DNA of 64,000 nt from Chitinophaga polysaccharea (GTDB lineage Bacteria > Bacteroidota > Bacteroidia > Chitinophagales > Chitinophagaceae), in contig NZ_VIWO01000003.1 of NCBI RefSeq assembly GCF_007829335.1, positions 496,001 through 560,000 of the forward strand. The letters are read 5' to 3'. The translations under genes were made by a program, and so were the position numbers. Position 1 is the stretch's first letter, and every line of letters begins with the position of its first letter. This document shows, in pieces, positions 54,860-64,000 of this stretch. The notes beneath the pieces were generated by a model. The model had not been told where the DNA came from. It did no database searches and was given only the letters and a program-made list of their open reading frames with translations.

Positions 54860-56281
54860 ATGAACCGCCGCAAGTTCCTGTCCCGCCTTAGTTTAGGCGT
54901 AGGCAGCATTGCGCTGGGTTCTTTGCTGATCCCGGATATTTTTGGTAAGGGCGGTGCAGAAGAGGCGCCGTTTATTCCAGGTATTCCACATTTTGCGCCG
55001 AAGGCAAAACGGATTATTTACCTGTTCCAGAACGGTGCGCCGTCGCAGCTGGAAAGCTTCGACTATAAGCCCAAGTTGCGGGAGATGATGGGACAGGAGC
55101 TACCGCCTTCTATCCGCATGGGGCAACGGTTAACGGGGATGACTTCCGGTCAGGCTTCTTTCCCGCTGGTAGGTTCGCACTATGACTTTAAGCAGTACGG
55201 TGCTTCCCGCGCATGGATCAGCGACTTATTTCCCCATACCGCCAAGGTAGTGGATGATATCTGTATCGTAAAGTCGATGTTTACAGAAGCTATCAATCAT
55301 GACCCGGCGCTTACCTTTTTTCAGACGGGTGCACAGCAGGGAAACCGTGCCAGCTTTGGCTCCTGGATGAGCTATGGACTGGGTAGCGAAAATAAAAACC
55401 TGCCGGCGTTTTGTGTGTTGTTGTCCCGTGGAAAAGGGAATGGACAGGGGGTATATTCCAAATTATGGTCTAACGGATTTTTAGATAGTATACACCAGGG
55501 CGTACAGTTCAGCAGCGGGGAAAGCCCGGTGTTGTATCTCAATAACCCCGATGGTATTGATATGGCCAACCGCCGGCAGATGCTGGATCAGCTGGCGGCG
55601 TTAAATGACCAATCCTACAAGGAGTTCGGCGACCCGGAAATCAGCACCAAAATACAGCAATATGAAATGGCGTATCGCATGCAGACCGCGGTGCCTGAGT
55701 TGACTGATTTGTCGAAGGAGCCGGATGATATTATTAAGTTGTATGGCCCGGATTGCCTGGTACCAGGCACTTTTGCGGCCAATTGCCTGTTGTCGAGGAA
55801 ACTTTCAGAAAGCGGGGTACGCTTTATACAGCTGTATCACCAGGGATGGGACCAGCATGGTAACCTACCCAATGAAATGGCCGGACAGGCGAAAGATGTA
55901 GACCAGGCTTCTGCTGCATTGATCACCGATCTGAAACAACGGGGACTGCTGGATGAAACGCTGGTAATATGGGGCGGAGAGTTTGGCCGTACCAACTATT
56001 GCCAGGGTAAGATGTCGGCCGACAATTACGGCCGTGATCACCATCCCCGCTGCTTTTCCATCTGGATGGCCGGAGGAGGTGTAAAGCCGGGTATTGTTTA
56101 CGGAGAAACAGATGAATTTGGATACAACATCGTCAAAGATCCTGTACACGTGCATGATTTTCATGCTACGGTGTTGCATCTCATGGGACTGGATCACGAA
56201 AAACTAACTTTTAAACACCAGGGTCGCCGCTACCGGCTTACAGATGTTGCCGGTAAAGTGCTACCGGGATTAATGGCCTGA
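54860..56281 (+). CDS. DUF1501 protein (sulfatase-like fold), Tat-type signal
   Basis: About 473 residues. The N terminus 'MNRRKFLSRLSLGVG' is a twin-arginine-type export signal; an upstream ATG (54827) is possible. 'IIYLFQNGAPSQLESFDYKP' and 'LVIWGGEFGRTN' are hallmark DUF1501 blocks, with 'GRDHHPRCFSIW' near the end. The family is distantly related to sulfatases/alkaline phosphatases; no confirmed activity. It follows the PSD1 gene, its usual partner, by 66 bases. Confidence 0.9.
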   Translation: MNRRKFLSRLSLGVGSIALGSLLIPDIFGKGGAEEAPFIPGIPHFAPKAKRIIYLFQNGAPSQLESFDYKPKLREMMGQELPPSIRMGQRLTGMTSGQASFPLVGSHYDFKQYGASRAWISDLFPHTAKVVDDICIVKSMFTEAINHDPALTFFQTGAQQGNRASFGSWMSYGLGSENKNLPAFCVLLSRGKGNGQGVYSKLWSNGFLDSIHQGVQFSSGESPVLYLNNPDGIDMANRRQMLDQLAALNDQSYKEFGDPEISTKIQQYEMAYRMQTAVPELTDLSKEPDDIIKLYGPDCLVPGTFAANCLLSRKLSESGVRFIQLYHQGWDQHGNLPNEMAGQAKDVDQASAALITDLKQRGLLDETLVIWGGEFGRTNYCQGKMSADNYGRDHHPRCFSIWMAGGGVKPGIVYGETDEFGYNIVKDPVHVHDFHATVLHLMGLDHEKLTFKHQGRRYRLTDVAGKVLPGLMA

Positions 56282-56294
56282 TAAATCAATTATT

Positions 56295-57320
56295 ATGGAA
56301 AGAAGAAAATTCATACAGTCGTCGGCGTTAGTAGCTGCCTCCTTTTATATTTCCCGGGATCTTTTTGCCAAACCCAAAGGACCCGTATATGGTCATAATG
56401 GCATGCGGTATGCCCTCGACACCAAGTGGGGAACGCTGGACAGCAGCCGGTACCCCGTAAAAGATTGTCATGAAATGGTACAGGACAAGAAAGGCCGTAT
56501 TATCCTGCTGACCAATGAAACCAAAAATAATATTCTCGTCTACAATAAATCCGGCAAACTGTTGGAAAACTGGGGACATGAATTCCCCGGGGCACATGGC
56601 CTAACCCTGACGAATGAGAATGGTACCGAGTTTTTATTCATCACCGATACAGAAAAGCACCAGGTATATAAAACCACGATGGATGGCAAGATCCTGCTGA
56701 CCATCGATTACCCGGCAGAAACCGGCGTATACAAGAAGAAAGAAGAGTTTGTTCCTACTGAAACTACCGTGGCAGCCAATGGCGACTTTTATATTGCAGA
56801 TGGCTACGGTGCGCAATATGTGATGCGTTATGACCGTAATGGTAAGCTGCTGGGGTACTTCGGCGGCCGTGGCGAAGGCCATGAACACCTGGATAATGCC
56901 CATGGTATTTGCGTAGATACCCGCCGCGGCGAGCCTACGTTGATCGTAACCGACCGGACCCGCAACAGCTTTAAGCGTTTCAGCATGGATGGAAAGCTGC
57001 AGGAAGTCATCACCTTACCAGGGGCTTGTGTTTGCCGCCCGGTAATCAAGGGCGATCACCTGTATGCAGCGGTGCTTCGCTCGCCCAATATGGATGCAAA
57101 TGGCAGCGGCTTTGTCACCATCCTGGATAAAGACAATAAGGTAGTATCCAATATAGGTGGTACCGCGCCGGTATACACCAATGGCCAGTTACAGCCTATG
57201 CAGCAGGCAGAAAAAATATTTGTTCATCCGCATGACGTATGTGTGGATAATGACGAAAACTTATATGTAGCGCAGTGGAATGCCGGGAAAGTGTATCCCT
57301 ATAAACTCAGGAGGGTGTAA
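56295..57320 (+). CDS. Tat-exported NHL-type beta-propeller
   Basis: A 341-residue protein with 'ERRKFIQSSALVAASF' as Tat signal. Repeated blades ('HEMVQDKKGRIILL', 'FLFITDTEKHQVYK', 'DFYIADGYGAQYVMRYD', 'CVDNDENLYVAQWN') indicate a six-bladed propeller like peptidylglycine-lyase-type NHL proteins. No catalytic residues are assigned. Thirteen bases after the DUF1501 gene; its stop shares one base with the next start (TAATG). Confidence 0.85.
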   Translation: MERRKFIQSSALVAASFYISRDLFAKPKGPVYGHNGMRYALDTKWGTLDSSRYPVKDCHEMVQDKKGRIILLTNETKNNILVYNKSGKLLENWGHEFPGAHGLTLTNENGTEFLFITDTEKHQVYKTTMDGKILLTIDYPAETGVYKKKEEFVPTETTVAANGDFYIADGYGAQYVMRYDRNGKLLGYFGGRGEGHEHLDNAHGICVDTRRGEPTLIVTDRTRNSFKRFSMDGKLQEVITLPGACVCRPVIKGDHLYAAVLRSPNMDANGSGFVTILDKDNKVVSNIGGTAPVYTNGQLQPMQQAEKIFVHPHDVCVDNDENLYVAQWNAGKVYPYKLRRV

Positions 57321-59491
57321 TGAAATTGAAACAGCGCTTTCGTTGGCAGCAAGTGGGCAGTAGCCTGTTATTTGCTGCAAATATTTTTATCCTGTTTTTG
57401 CTGGTTTTCAGCAGCCGGTTGGTATTACCGCCCTGGTTGCAGGTATTGGGACGCATGCACCCTTTGCTGCTGCATTTTCCCATTGTGCTGATCATCATCG
57501 CAGGTATTTTAACGTTTATCCGTTTACGGGAGCCGGCAGCTGAAAGCTGGAAACAGCAGCTCACCGCAGCCCTGCTGCTGGCAGGGGCACTCAGTGCAGC
57601 CGTTACCGTTATCATGGGCTTGTTCCTTTCTACAGAAGATGGTTACCATGGCAGTGGGGAACTGCAATGGCATAAATGGAGCGGCGTTACTATGCTTTGG
57701 CTCGCCTCCACACTGTACTGGCTGGGGCAATCGGCCGTACCCCGCCTACGATGGCAGCAGGCTGGCGCTGCGCTAACCACCCTGTTACTGGTGATTACCG
57801 GGCACCTGGGAGCCGACATTACCCATGGCAATAACTTTGTGCTGGGTCCCGTAATGCCGGCAGGAAAGCCGCAGGTTCCCTTTGACCAGGCATTGGTATA
57901 TGAGCACCTGGTGAAACCTGTATTGGAAGAGAAGTGTATGAGTTGTCATAACGCCGGCAAGGCCAAAGGAGAGCTGGCCATGGAACTACCACAGCAATTG
58001 CTGAAGGGCGGGAAGAGCGGTAAGTTGTTTATAGCGGGCAAACCGGAACTGAGCTTGCTCATGGATAGACTGCACCTGCCGCTGGATGCAAAAAAACATA
58101 TGCCTCCGGCGGGAAAACCCCAACTAACGCCTGAAGAAACGGAACTGTTGTATTATTGGATAAAGAGCGGCGCCGACTTCAAAATGAAGGTAGCCAGTTT
58201 GCCTCCGCAGGATAGTTTACGCCTGGTGGCCGCTACCTTGTTAAAACCGGCTGCTGCCGCTCCGGAAGTATACGATTTTTCTGCCGCTGATGAAAAGCTG
58301 GTGCAAAAGCTGAACAATAACTACCGTGTTATTTACCCGATAGCCCTGCACGCAGCGCCGTTGGTGGTAAACTGTTATAACAAAGACCAGTTTAACAGCA
58401 AAGTAATAGAAGAGCTGTTGCCGTTAAAAAAGCAGATCATTGAAATGCACCTGCAGAAAATGCCTGTGCATGATGAGGATTTAAAAACCATTGCGCGGTT
58501 CGAACAACTGCGGGTGCTGAATCTCAGCTTCACTAACGTAAAGGGACAAACGTTATCGGCCCTGGCAAGCCTGCCGCACCTGGAAAGCTTATCGCTGTCG
58601 GGTACGCCAGTTACGCTGGCGCAACTGCAGGCGCTGAAATCGGCCACCAAGCTGAAAGAGCTGTACCTGTGGAATACGGCCCTGTCGCCGGCAGACCTGG
58701 ATCGTTTGCAGGCCTCCTTTAGGCAGGTAGCGGTGATCAAAGGGTTTGTGAACGATGGCAGCGAATTGCTGAAATTGAACCAGCCGCAGCTGGGCAATAC
58801 CGTCATGGTATTTGACCAACACATGCAGTTATTGCTTAAACATCCTATCAGGGGAGTGGAAATACGTTATACGACCGATGGTTCCACGCCCGATAGTGTC
58901 CATTCACCGGTATTTAAAGACAGCCTGTTGCTGGAGGGTAGTACAACGATTCGTGCTATCGCCTGCAAGAAAGGTTGGCTGGCCAGTGACCCGCTACAGG
59001 TATCGTTTTATAAATCTACCTATAGGCCCGACAGTGTGATCCTGTTAACACAGCCTAACAGCGGCTATGTTGCCAGTGGGGCCAAAACCCTGTCGGACGG
59101 CCTCAAAGGAGGACAGGACCAGGGCAATGGGAAATGGCTGGGTTATACCGGCAATAACCTTGAAGCGATGTTGCTGTTTAAGCAACCCGTGTCGGTGCAA
59201 TCCGTGTCGGTGGGTATCCTGAGAAGTATCAACGCGTATATCTTCCCGCCGACCAAGGTAGAAGTGTGGGGAGGTATGGATGCACAACATATGAAGTTGC
59301 TGAAGCGCATGATCCCGGCGGCGGGCCAGAAAGACGACCCGCTCACGGCCATGAATATTGACTGTACTTTTCCGCAGACCACTGTTAGCTGTGTAAAGCT
59401 GGTACTAACGCCTATCGATAAGCTACCGCTGTGGCATCCTGGGAAAGGTGGCCATGGTTGGGTATTTGCCGACGAGGTCCTGTTTAATTAA
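57320..59491 (+). CDS. Membrane cytochrome c / LRR / chitobiase-C-domain protein
   Basis: A 723-residue protein. The N terminus has five membrane helices (about 15-165; DUF2231-like, 'MHPLLLHFPIVLIIIAGI'). Then comes a cytochrome c with CMSCH (206-210) and 'HMPPAGKPQLTPEE'. Leucine-rich repeats ('LRVLNLSFTNV', 'LESLSLSGTPV', 'LKELYLWNTAL') follow, then a CHB_HEX_C-like sandwich ('EIRYTTDGSTPDS') and a discoidin-like C terminus. The mix of electron-transfer and binding modules is common beside PSD1/DUF1501. Probably anchored in the inner membrane with the rest in the periplasm. Confidence 0.85.
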   Translation: MKLKQRFRWQQVGSSLLFAANIFILFLLVFSSRLVLPPWLQVLGRMHPLLLHFPIVLIIIAGILTFIRLREPAAESWKQQLTAALLLAGALSAAVTVIMGLFLSTEDGYHGSGELQWHKWSGVTMLWLASTLYWLGQSAVPRLRWQQAGAALTTLLLVITGHLGADITHGNNFVLGPVMPAGKPQVPFDQALVYEHLVKPVLEEKCMSCHNAGKAKGELAMELPQQLLKGGKSGKLFIAGKPELSLLMDRLHLPLDAKKHMPPAGKPQLTPEETELLYYWIKSGADFKMKVASLPPQDSLRLVAATLLKPAAAAPEVYDFSAADEKLVQKLNNNYRVIYPIALHAAPLVVNCYNKDQFNSKVIEELLPLKKQIIEMHLQKMPVHDEDLKTIARFEQLRVLNLSFTNVKGQTLSALASLPHLESLSLSGTPVTLAQLQALKSATKLKELYLWNTALSPADLDRLQASFRQVAVIKGFVNDGSELLKLNQPQLGNTVMVFDQHMQLLLKHPIRGVEIRYTTDGSTPDSVHSPVFKDSLLLEGSTTIRAIACKKGWLASDPLQVSFYKSTYRPDSVILLTQPNSGYVASGAKTLSDGLKGGQDQGNGKWLGYTGNNLEAMLLFKQPVSVQSVSVGILRSINAYIFPPTKVEVWGGMDAQHMKLLKRMIPAAGQKDDPLTAMNIDCTFPQTTVSCVKLVLTPIDKLPLWHPGKGGHGWVFADEVLFN

Positions 59492-59548
59492 AACATACGT
59501 AAAAATAAAAGGAATGTATTAATTTAATATCCATCATTCCACGTATTT

Positions 59549-60979
59549 ATGCAACAGCTTTCCCGGTGTTTTTTGCTTTTATCAGTGCTGTTAAACAGCA
59601 TGGTCACATCCGCACAACAACCACATCCTATAAAAGTAGCCTGTTTAGGTGCCAGCATTTGTGCTGGCGCCGGACTGGCGCATCCGGAAAATGAATCGTA
59701 CCCGGCACAGCTGGGGCATAAGCTGGGAGCCCGTTACCAGGTAACCAATTACGGCGTAAGCAGCACTACCTTATTGAAGGGAGGGGATCATCCCTATTGG
59801 AATACAGATCAGTATAAAGCGGCCCTGGCGGCCTTGCCGGATATTGTACTGATCGACCTGGGAGGTAATGACAGCAAATTGGTAAACAGGATACACCTGG
59901 ATGAATATGTACCTGATTATCGGGCATTGATACGTGCGTTCAAGGCCTTGCCTTCGCATCCACGTATTTTGTTGCTGCAACCTATCGTGTCGTTTGTTAC
60001 TGATACCAGTCAAATCTGGGACCCGGTGATTACTCAACGCATTCTGCCCAAAGTACAGCAGGTGGCTTATGAAGAACAGGTGGAGCTGGTGAATATGAAC
60101 GCATTGCTCAAAGGCAAGCCTGCCTTACTGCCGGATGGTATTCACCCTAACCTGGAAGGGACTACGCTGATGGCCAAAACCCTGTACGAAGTATTGCATA
60201 CCGGGAGGGACAATGCCTACGATCTTATTGACTGGTTGAAGGAAGAGAAAAGTATCTCCTCTTTTTATGGTTATCGTTGTGCCGACTTCCAGTTTGCCGG
60301 GCATGCCTGTAAAGTAGTAGCACCAAAGAAAGCGGCGTTGGGGCATCCCTGGATCTGGAGGGCCCGCTTCTGGGGGCATGAACCACAGGCAGATATTGCC
60401 TTGCTGGAAAGAGGTTTTCATGTGGTGTTTTGCGATGTCGCGGAATTATTTGGCAATGCAGAAGCTATACAGGTATGGAACCGCTATTATGCCTATCTGC
60501 ATGAAGCGGGATTATCAACTAAAGCGGTGCTGGAAGGGATGAGCAGGGGAGCCGTATATGCATATAACTGGGCGGCGGTAAATCCCGGGAAAGTAGTTGC
60601 GGTATATGTAGATAACCCGGTGCTGGACCTATGTAGCTGGCCTGGTGGTGCCGCAAAGCGGGGAAGTGGCAGTAACGAGTGGAACCAGTTTAAGCAGGAC
60701 TATGGGTTGACGTCGGACAGCGCTGCGCTGCTTTTTAAAGGTAGCCCGTTATACAAGACCAAAGAAATAGTAAAAGGAAAGTACCCCTTATTACATGTAT
60801 TGGCAGATGCCGATACCGATGTTCCACCAGCGGAGAACACCCTTCCTTTTGAAGAAAAGATAAAAGCATTAAAGGGAAATATAACGGTGATGCATAAACC
60901 AGGTTTTGCCCATCATCCGCATAGTTTTCCGGATCCTACGCCTATCGTGGATTTTATCTTGCGTGCTGTATATCGGTAG
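59549..60979 (+). CDS. Secreted SGNH hydrolase fused to alpha/beta hydrolase
   Basis: A 476-residue exported two-domain enzyme. The SGNH esterase half (about 25-210) has Ser36 ('CLGASICAGAG'), the Gly/Asn block 'DLGGNDSKL' and 'LPDGIHPNLEG' with Asp/His. The second half is an alpha/beta hydrolase with Ser332 in 'LEGMSRGAVYAYN' and a terminal His in 'PGFAHHPHS'. This suggests removal of two ester types, for example on plant or microbial glycans. It follows the PSD1 operon by 57 bases and may be part of it. Confidence 0.88.
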   Translation: MQQLSRCFLLLSVLLNSMVTSAQQPHPIKVACLGASICAGAGLAHPENESYPAQLGHKLGARYQVTNYGVSSTTLLKGGDHPYWNTDQYKAALAALPDIVLIDLGGNDSKLVNRIHLDEYVPDYRALIRAFKALPSHPRILLLQPIVSFVTDTSQIWDPVITQRILPKVQQVAYEEQVELVNMNALLKGKPALLPDGIHPNLEGTTLMAKTLYEVLHTGRDNAYDLIDWLKEEKSISSFYGYRCADFQFAGHACKVVAPKKAALGHPWIWRARFWGHEPQADIALLERGFHVVFCDVAELFGNAEAIQVWNRYYAYLHEAGLSTKAVLEGMSRGAVYAYNWAAVNPGKVVAVYVDNPVLDLCSWPGGAAKRGSGSNEWNQFKQDYGLTSDSAALLFKGSPLYKTKEIVKGKYPLLHVLADADTDVPPAENTLPFEEKIKALKGNITVMHKPGFAHHPHSFPDPTPIVDFILRAVYR

Positions 60980-60984
60980 GGGGC

Positions 60985-61572
60985 TTATTGCAACAGCCAT
61001 TCCAGCTTATACATGCGGTGAAAGGAATCGTAATGTAGTAACTCCGCGTCGCGCTTAAACAGTGCATCCACCTGGTCGGGCAGACTGGCATGTGTGTTGG
61101 CGAATGCCTGCTTTATATTCCAGGTAGTGAGTGCCTGCATGGCGCCATTGGGTGCGGAAAAATAGTATTTAAACTGGTCGGCAGGTCCTTCTTTGGGAGA
61201 AGTGGGTTTTTTCCGTTTGTAAAGCAGCAGCTTGGGGTTATTGTTTAGAATCTGGTAACTGTGATTCCCTTCAATGCGATAAATTTCCCCGGAGGTGAGC
61301 TGATAAGCAAAGATATCTTTTTTATAGATGTGAGTGGTGCTGCCCGCAGCGCTAACAGTCACGTAGCTTTTAGGCGCCAGGGTATACAGCTTTATTTTAG
61401 AAGCCTGCCCATTATCTGCCGTATAGCTGAGCTGTTTGTTCAGGTAGTCATTCATGGTACGATAGATGCCTGTGATCTTCTTTTGGGCGCTTAGCGCTGT
61501 GCTGATACACATAAAAAGGGCGAGGCAGATAGTCTTCTCCCGATGTTTTATAATGCTGCTACAATACTCCAT
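60985..61572 (-). CDS. Small secreted protein, unknown function
   Basis: A 195-residue protein with signal peptide ('LFMCISTALSAQ'). The mature part is mixed alpha/beta with many Lys and Tyr residues. I do not recognise the family. Its stop is five bases from the end of the convergent hydrolase gene and no hairpin separates them. Confidence 0.65.
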   Translation of the reverse strand: MEYCSSIIKHREKTICLALFMCISTALSAQKKITGIYRTMNDYLNKQLSYTADNGQASKIKLYTLAPKSYVTVSAAGSTTHIYKKDIFAYQLTSGEIYRIEGNHSYQILNNNPKLLLYKRKKPTSPKEGPADQFKYYFSAPNGAMQALTTWNIKQAFANTHASLPDQVDALFKRDAELLHYDSFHRMYKLEWLLQ

Positions 61573-61749
61573 ATGACGTTTTATTCGTTTCGGTGTACGG
61601 CAATTTTACAAAAACTGTGCTTCATTTGAAATACTATGGCAAAAAAAACGGCAGAAAAAGCTAAGAATGGTGTGGTATAGCGGGATTGGAATGCGCAAAT
61701 TTAGGCGCATCTCAATAAGCGCATTTTCTTTATCAAGTAAAAAATCGAA

Positions 61750-64000
61750 ATGAAACCAAGATGTTTCTTTAAAAGTCTGTTTGTGTGCCTGGCAGTTTTG
61801 ACAGGAGTGGCTGTGGTGCCGGCGGTGGCACAAGTAAATTTCAAAACCCGGCAATGGAGCCTTCAGTTGGACAATTCCGGGAAACTCACCAGTATGAAGA
61901 GTCTTGCATTACAGAAGGAATTTCTGTATACAGACAAAGCAACGGCGTTAATGAGCATTAAAAAGGATGGGGCCATCCTTCCTTCTCAAAGTTGTACCTG
62001 GAATCCGAAAAAATCAGAGCTGGTGTTATCTTACCCACAAGCGGGAGTGACAGCAACCGTAAAAGTGCAGCGCAACGACAGCTATATCAGTTTTGAGCTG
62101 ATCAACCTGGCGCCGGCTGAACACATTGACCTGGTGTTATGGGGCCCGTATCCTACCACCATAGCAGATACCGTAGGAGAAGTGGTGGGAGTGGTGCGTA
62201 ATAAGGAATTTGCGATCGGCATCCAGGCATTGAATATAAAAACGCTGGGAGGGTACCCCAACGCGGAAAGCGATGTAGAGCCATCGTACGATATATTTGA
62301 AAGCGGCCATAGATTGGATGTAACAGCAGATGACATGAACAAGCAATTGTTCAGGGGCGATGTAGCGCGACCAACGGAATATGGGGCTTCGTTGCAGGCC
62401 TATTGCCGCAATCGCGATAAGGACCGGGTGATTGAGAACTGGGGACATGCTGCGTACCTGGCGCCCGCCTTTAAAGACGGCGGTGTTGTGGGTAGCAAGA
62501 TTGCACTGTTTGGCGTGAGCAATGCTGAGGTGTTACCCACCATTTCCCAGATTGAACTAAAAGAAGGGTTACCACATCCTTTACTGGATGGCGAATGGGG
62601 TAAGCAGGCCAGCCATGCATCGGAATCGTATCTCATCATGGATTTTGGCGTGGATAATCTGCCAGCTGCGATAGCGGCTACCAAACAGGCTGGTCTCCGG
62701 TATCTTTATCATGGCGATCCTTTTGATACCTGGGGGCATTTCAAACTGCATGCGAAGGAGTTTCCGCAGAACTGGGCAAGCATGAAGCAATGTGTTGAAA
62801 CGGCGAAAGCAGCAGGAGTGCGACTGGGCGTACATACTTTATCCAACTTTATTACTACCAACGATCCCTACGTAACACCGGTACCTGATCCAAGATTGGG
62901 CAAAGTGGGTTATTCAACACTTAGCCAGGCGATCGATGCCAACGCAAAGGAAATCGGCATCGAAGACCCGGTTTTCTTTAATCAATTTCAAAATAATACA
63001 CTGAAGTCGGTGGTTATTGGTAATGAAATTATCCGGTATGGAAGTGTTTCTGCCGCTGCTCCATGGAAACTGTTGGACTGCCAGCGTGGCGCCTTTGGTA
63101 CTCATGCTGCTGCACACCAGCAAAATGATAGTATAGGAAAATTGATGGATCATGCTTACAAAGTATTTCTAACTGATTATGCGCTGCAGGAAGAAATGGC
63201 TACCACCATTGCCAACCTTTTCAATGAAACAGGTCTGATGCAGATTTCTTTCGACGGACTTGAAGGATGCTTATCTTCTGGTATGGGACAATATGCCCGG
63301 CAACTATTTACCAAAACATGGTATGATCACCTGAAGCCTGAATTAAAAGGAAAAGTAATCAATGATGCCAGCACGCCAGGTCACTACTTCTGGCATATTT
63401 ACACCCGGATGAACTGGGGAGAGCCCTGGTACGCGGGTTTCCGGGAAAGCCAGTTACAATTACGCCTCAAGAACCAGCAGTTTTTCCGCCGCAACCTGAT
63501 GCCTTCTATGTTGGGCTGGTTCAGCCTGCGTCCGGAAACCACACCGGAAGATATAGAGTGGATGCTGGCCATGGCAGCAGGATATAATGCCGGCTTCGGA
63601 CTGTCGACCAGCCTGGAAACGTTGCAGAAACACGGCAAAAAAGATGAGGTACTTGGATTGATCAAAACCTGGGAACAGGCGCGTATGCAACATATTTTCA
63701 GCGAAGCCCAGCAAGCGCAGATGCGGAGCCTGAAGCATGAATTCCACCTGGAGATGACAGGGACGAATGAATACCGGTTAACACCGGTATACAATGCTTA
63801 CTTTAAGCATAGCCAACAGATGAAACAGCCCGGAGAGCCTGTCTTTTCCACGTTCCAGTTCAATAATCCGGCAGCCAGCCAACCCGTTTCCTTTATTATT
63901 TCTCTCGCTGGCGGTAAGGATTTTGATCCGGATGTTACCTTCGATCAGATATCCATTGCTATCAATCACCAGGATGCGTTAGTGTTGCCGGTAAGCCTGA
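61750..64000 (+). CDS. Large secreted glycosidase-like protein, 3' end off window
   Basis: An ATG at 61750 opens a frame that runs to the window edge (750 residues). Signal peptide ends near 'VVPAVAQ'. A beta-rich N-terminal part (about 25-290) is followed by a likely TIM barrel ('LRYLYHGDPFDTWGHF', 'RLGVHTLSNFITTND', 'LMQISFDGLEGCLSSG', 'MPSMLGWFSLRPET'). The pattern resembles clan GH-D/GH31-type or related families, but I cannot name one. The Asp in 'SFDGLEG' is a likely active-site residue. Substrate unknown. Confidence 0.8.
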   Translation, partial: MKPRCFFKSLFVCLAVLTGVAVVPAVAQVNFKTRQWSLQLDNSGKLTSMKSLALQKEFLYTDKATALMSIKKDGAILPSQSCTWNPKKSELVLSYPQAGVTATVKVQRNDSYISFELINLAPAEHIDLVLWGPYPTTIADTVGEVVGVVRNKEFAIGIQALNIKTLGGYPNAESDVEPSYDIFESGHRLDVTADDMNKQLFRGDVARPTEYGASLQAYCRNRDKDRVIENWGHAAYLAPAFKDGGVVGSKIALFGVSNAEVLPTISQIELKEGLPHPLLDGEWGKQASHASESYLIMDFGVDNLPAAIAATKQAGLRYLYHGDPFDTWGHFKLHAKEFPQNWASMKQCVETAKAAGVRLGVHTLSNFITTNDPYVTPVPDPRLGKVGYSTLSQAIDANAKEIGIEDPVFFNQFQNNTLKSVVIGNEIIRYGSVSAAAPWKLLDCQRGAFGTHAAAHQQNDSIGKLMDHAYKVFLTDYALQEEMATTIANLFNETGLMQISFDGLEGCLSSGMGQYARQLFTKTWYDHLKPELKGKVINDASTPGHYFWHIYTRMNWGEPWYAGFRESQLQLRLKNQQFFRRNLMPSMLGWFSLRPETTPEDIEWMLAMAAGYNAGFGLSTSLETLQKHGKKDEVLGLIKTWEQARMQHIFSEAQQAQMRSLKHEFHLEMTGTNEYRLTPVYNAYFKHSQQMKQPGEPVFSTFQFNNPAASQPVSFIISLAGGKDFDPDVTFDQISIAINHQDALVLPVSL

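Overview
The window comes from a Bacteroidota chromosome, most like Chitinophaga or a close relative in Chitinophagaceae. Evidence: a SusC/TonB-type outer-membrane barrel protein, a gliding-motility/T9SS C-terminal sorting domain, many short-lipobox lipoproteins, and -33 TTG / -7 TAnnTTTG promoters. No rRNA, tRNA, CRISPR array, insertion sequence or prophage was seen. Genus is inference; no search was run.

Layout. 1-1559 (-): 3'-truncated outer-membrane barrel protein. 1740-2210: DinB-fold protein. 2215-8389 (-): a five-gene operon in the order flavin disulfide reductase, ABC ATPase, permease/binding-protein fusion, EgtB, EgtD. This couples ergothioneine synthesis to a probable EgtUV-type ergothioneine transporter. 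The transporter's binding domain is circularly permuted relative to the usual OpuC/EgtU order. 8518-10215: tRNA-dihydrouridine synthase and a SnoaL-like lipoprotein. 10279-12761 (-): an EF-G gene preceded by two short-ORF-plus-terminator modules. 13034-19833: aldo/keto reductase, class V PLP enzyme, GH3 glycosidase, Na+/H+ antiporter, TfoX-N protein and a Cys-rich protein. 19979-28722: a large T9SS-secreted metalloprotease, alpha/beta hydrolase, AraC regulator, S41 peptidase, small secreted protein and membrane-anchored DNA/RNA nuclease. 29120-35137: GT2, an MsbA-type exporter with an attenuator-like leader, and a translationally coupled PIG-L deacetylase / GT4 / (alpha/alpha)6 glycosidase operon.

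35266-44459: a lipoprotein, a kilobase of degenerate DNA carrying two copies of a 20-bp palindrome-like site, a GH38-like (DUF5054) enzyme, the frameshifted remnant of a second such gene, a DUF5703 enzyme and two lipoproteins. 44842-45803: a GNAT enzyme and a histone-H1-like Lys/Ala protein. 46036-52216: a compact eight-gene type III polyketide cluster. It has a flavoprotein, methyltransferase, type III PKS, FabI-like reductase, FabZ-like dehydratase, FabF-like KS, ACP and PPTase, with most neighbours overlapping or a few bases apart. It looks like a phenolic-lipid or pyrone pathway with its own small fatty-acid-synthase module.

52475-60979: an operon of planctomycete-type proteins (PSD1 cytochrome, DUF1501, Tat-exported beta-propeller, membrane cytochrome/LRR protein), then an SGNH plus alpha/beta-hydrolase fusion. 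A third copy of the 20-bp site lies upstream. 60985-61572 (-): small secreted protein. 61750-64000: 5' part of a large secreted glycosidase-like protein.

The most noteworthy items are the permuted EgtU-like binding domain inside an ergothioneine operon, the self-contained type III PKS cluster, the shared 20-bp site, and the leader/attenuator structures before EF-G and the MsbA-type exporter.
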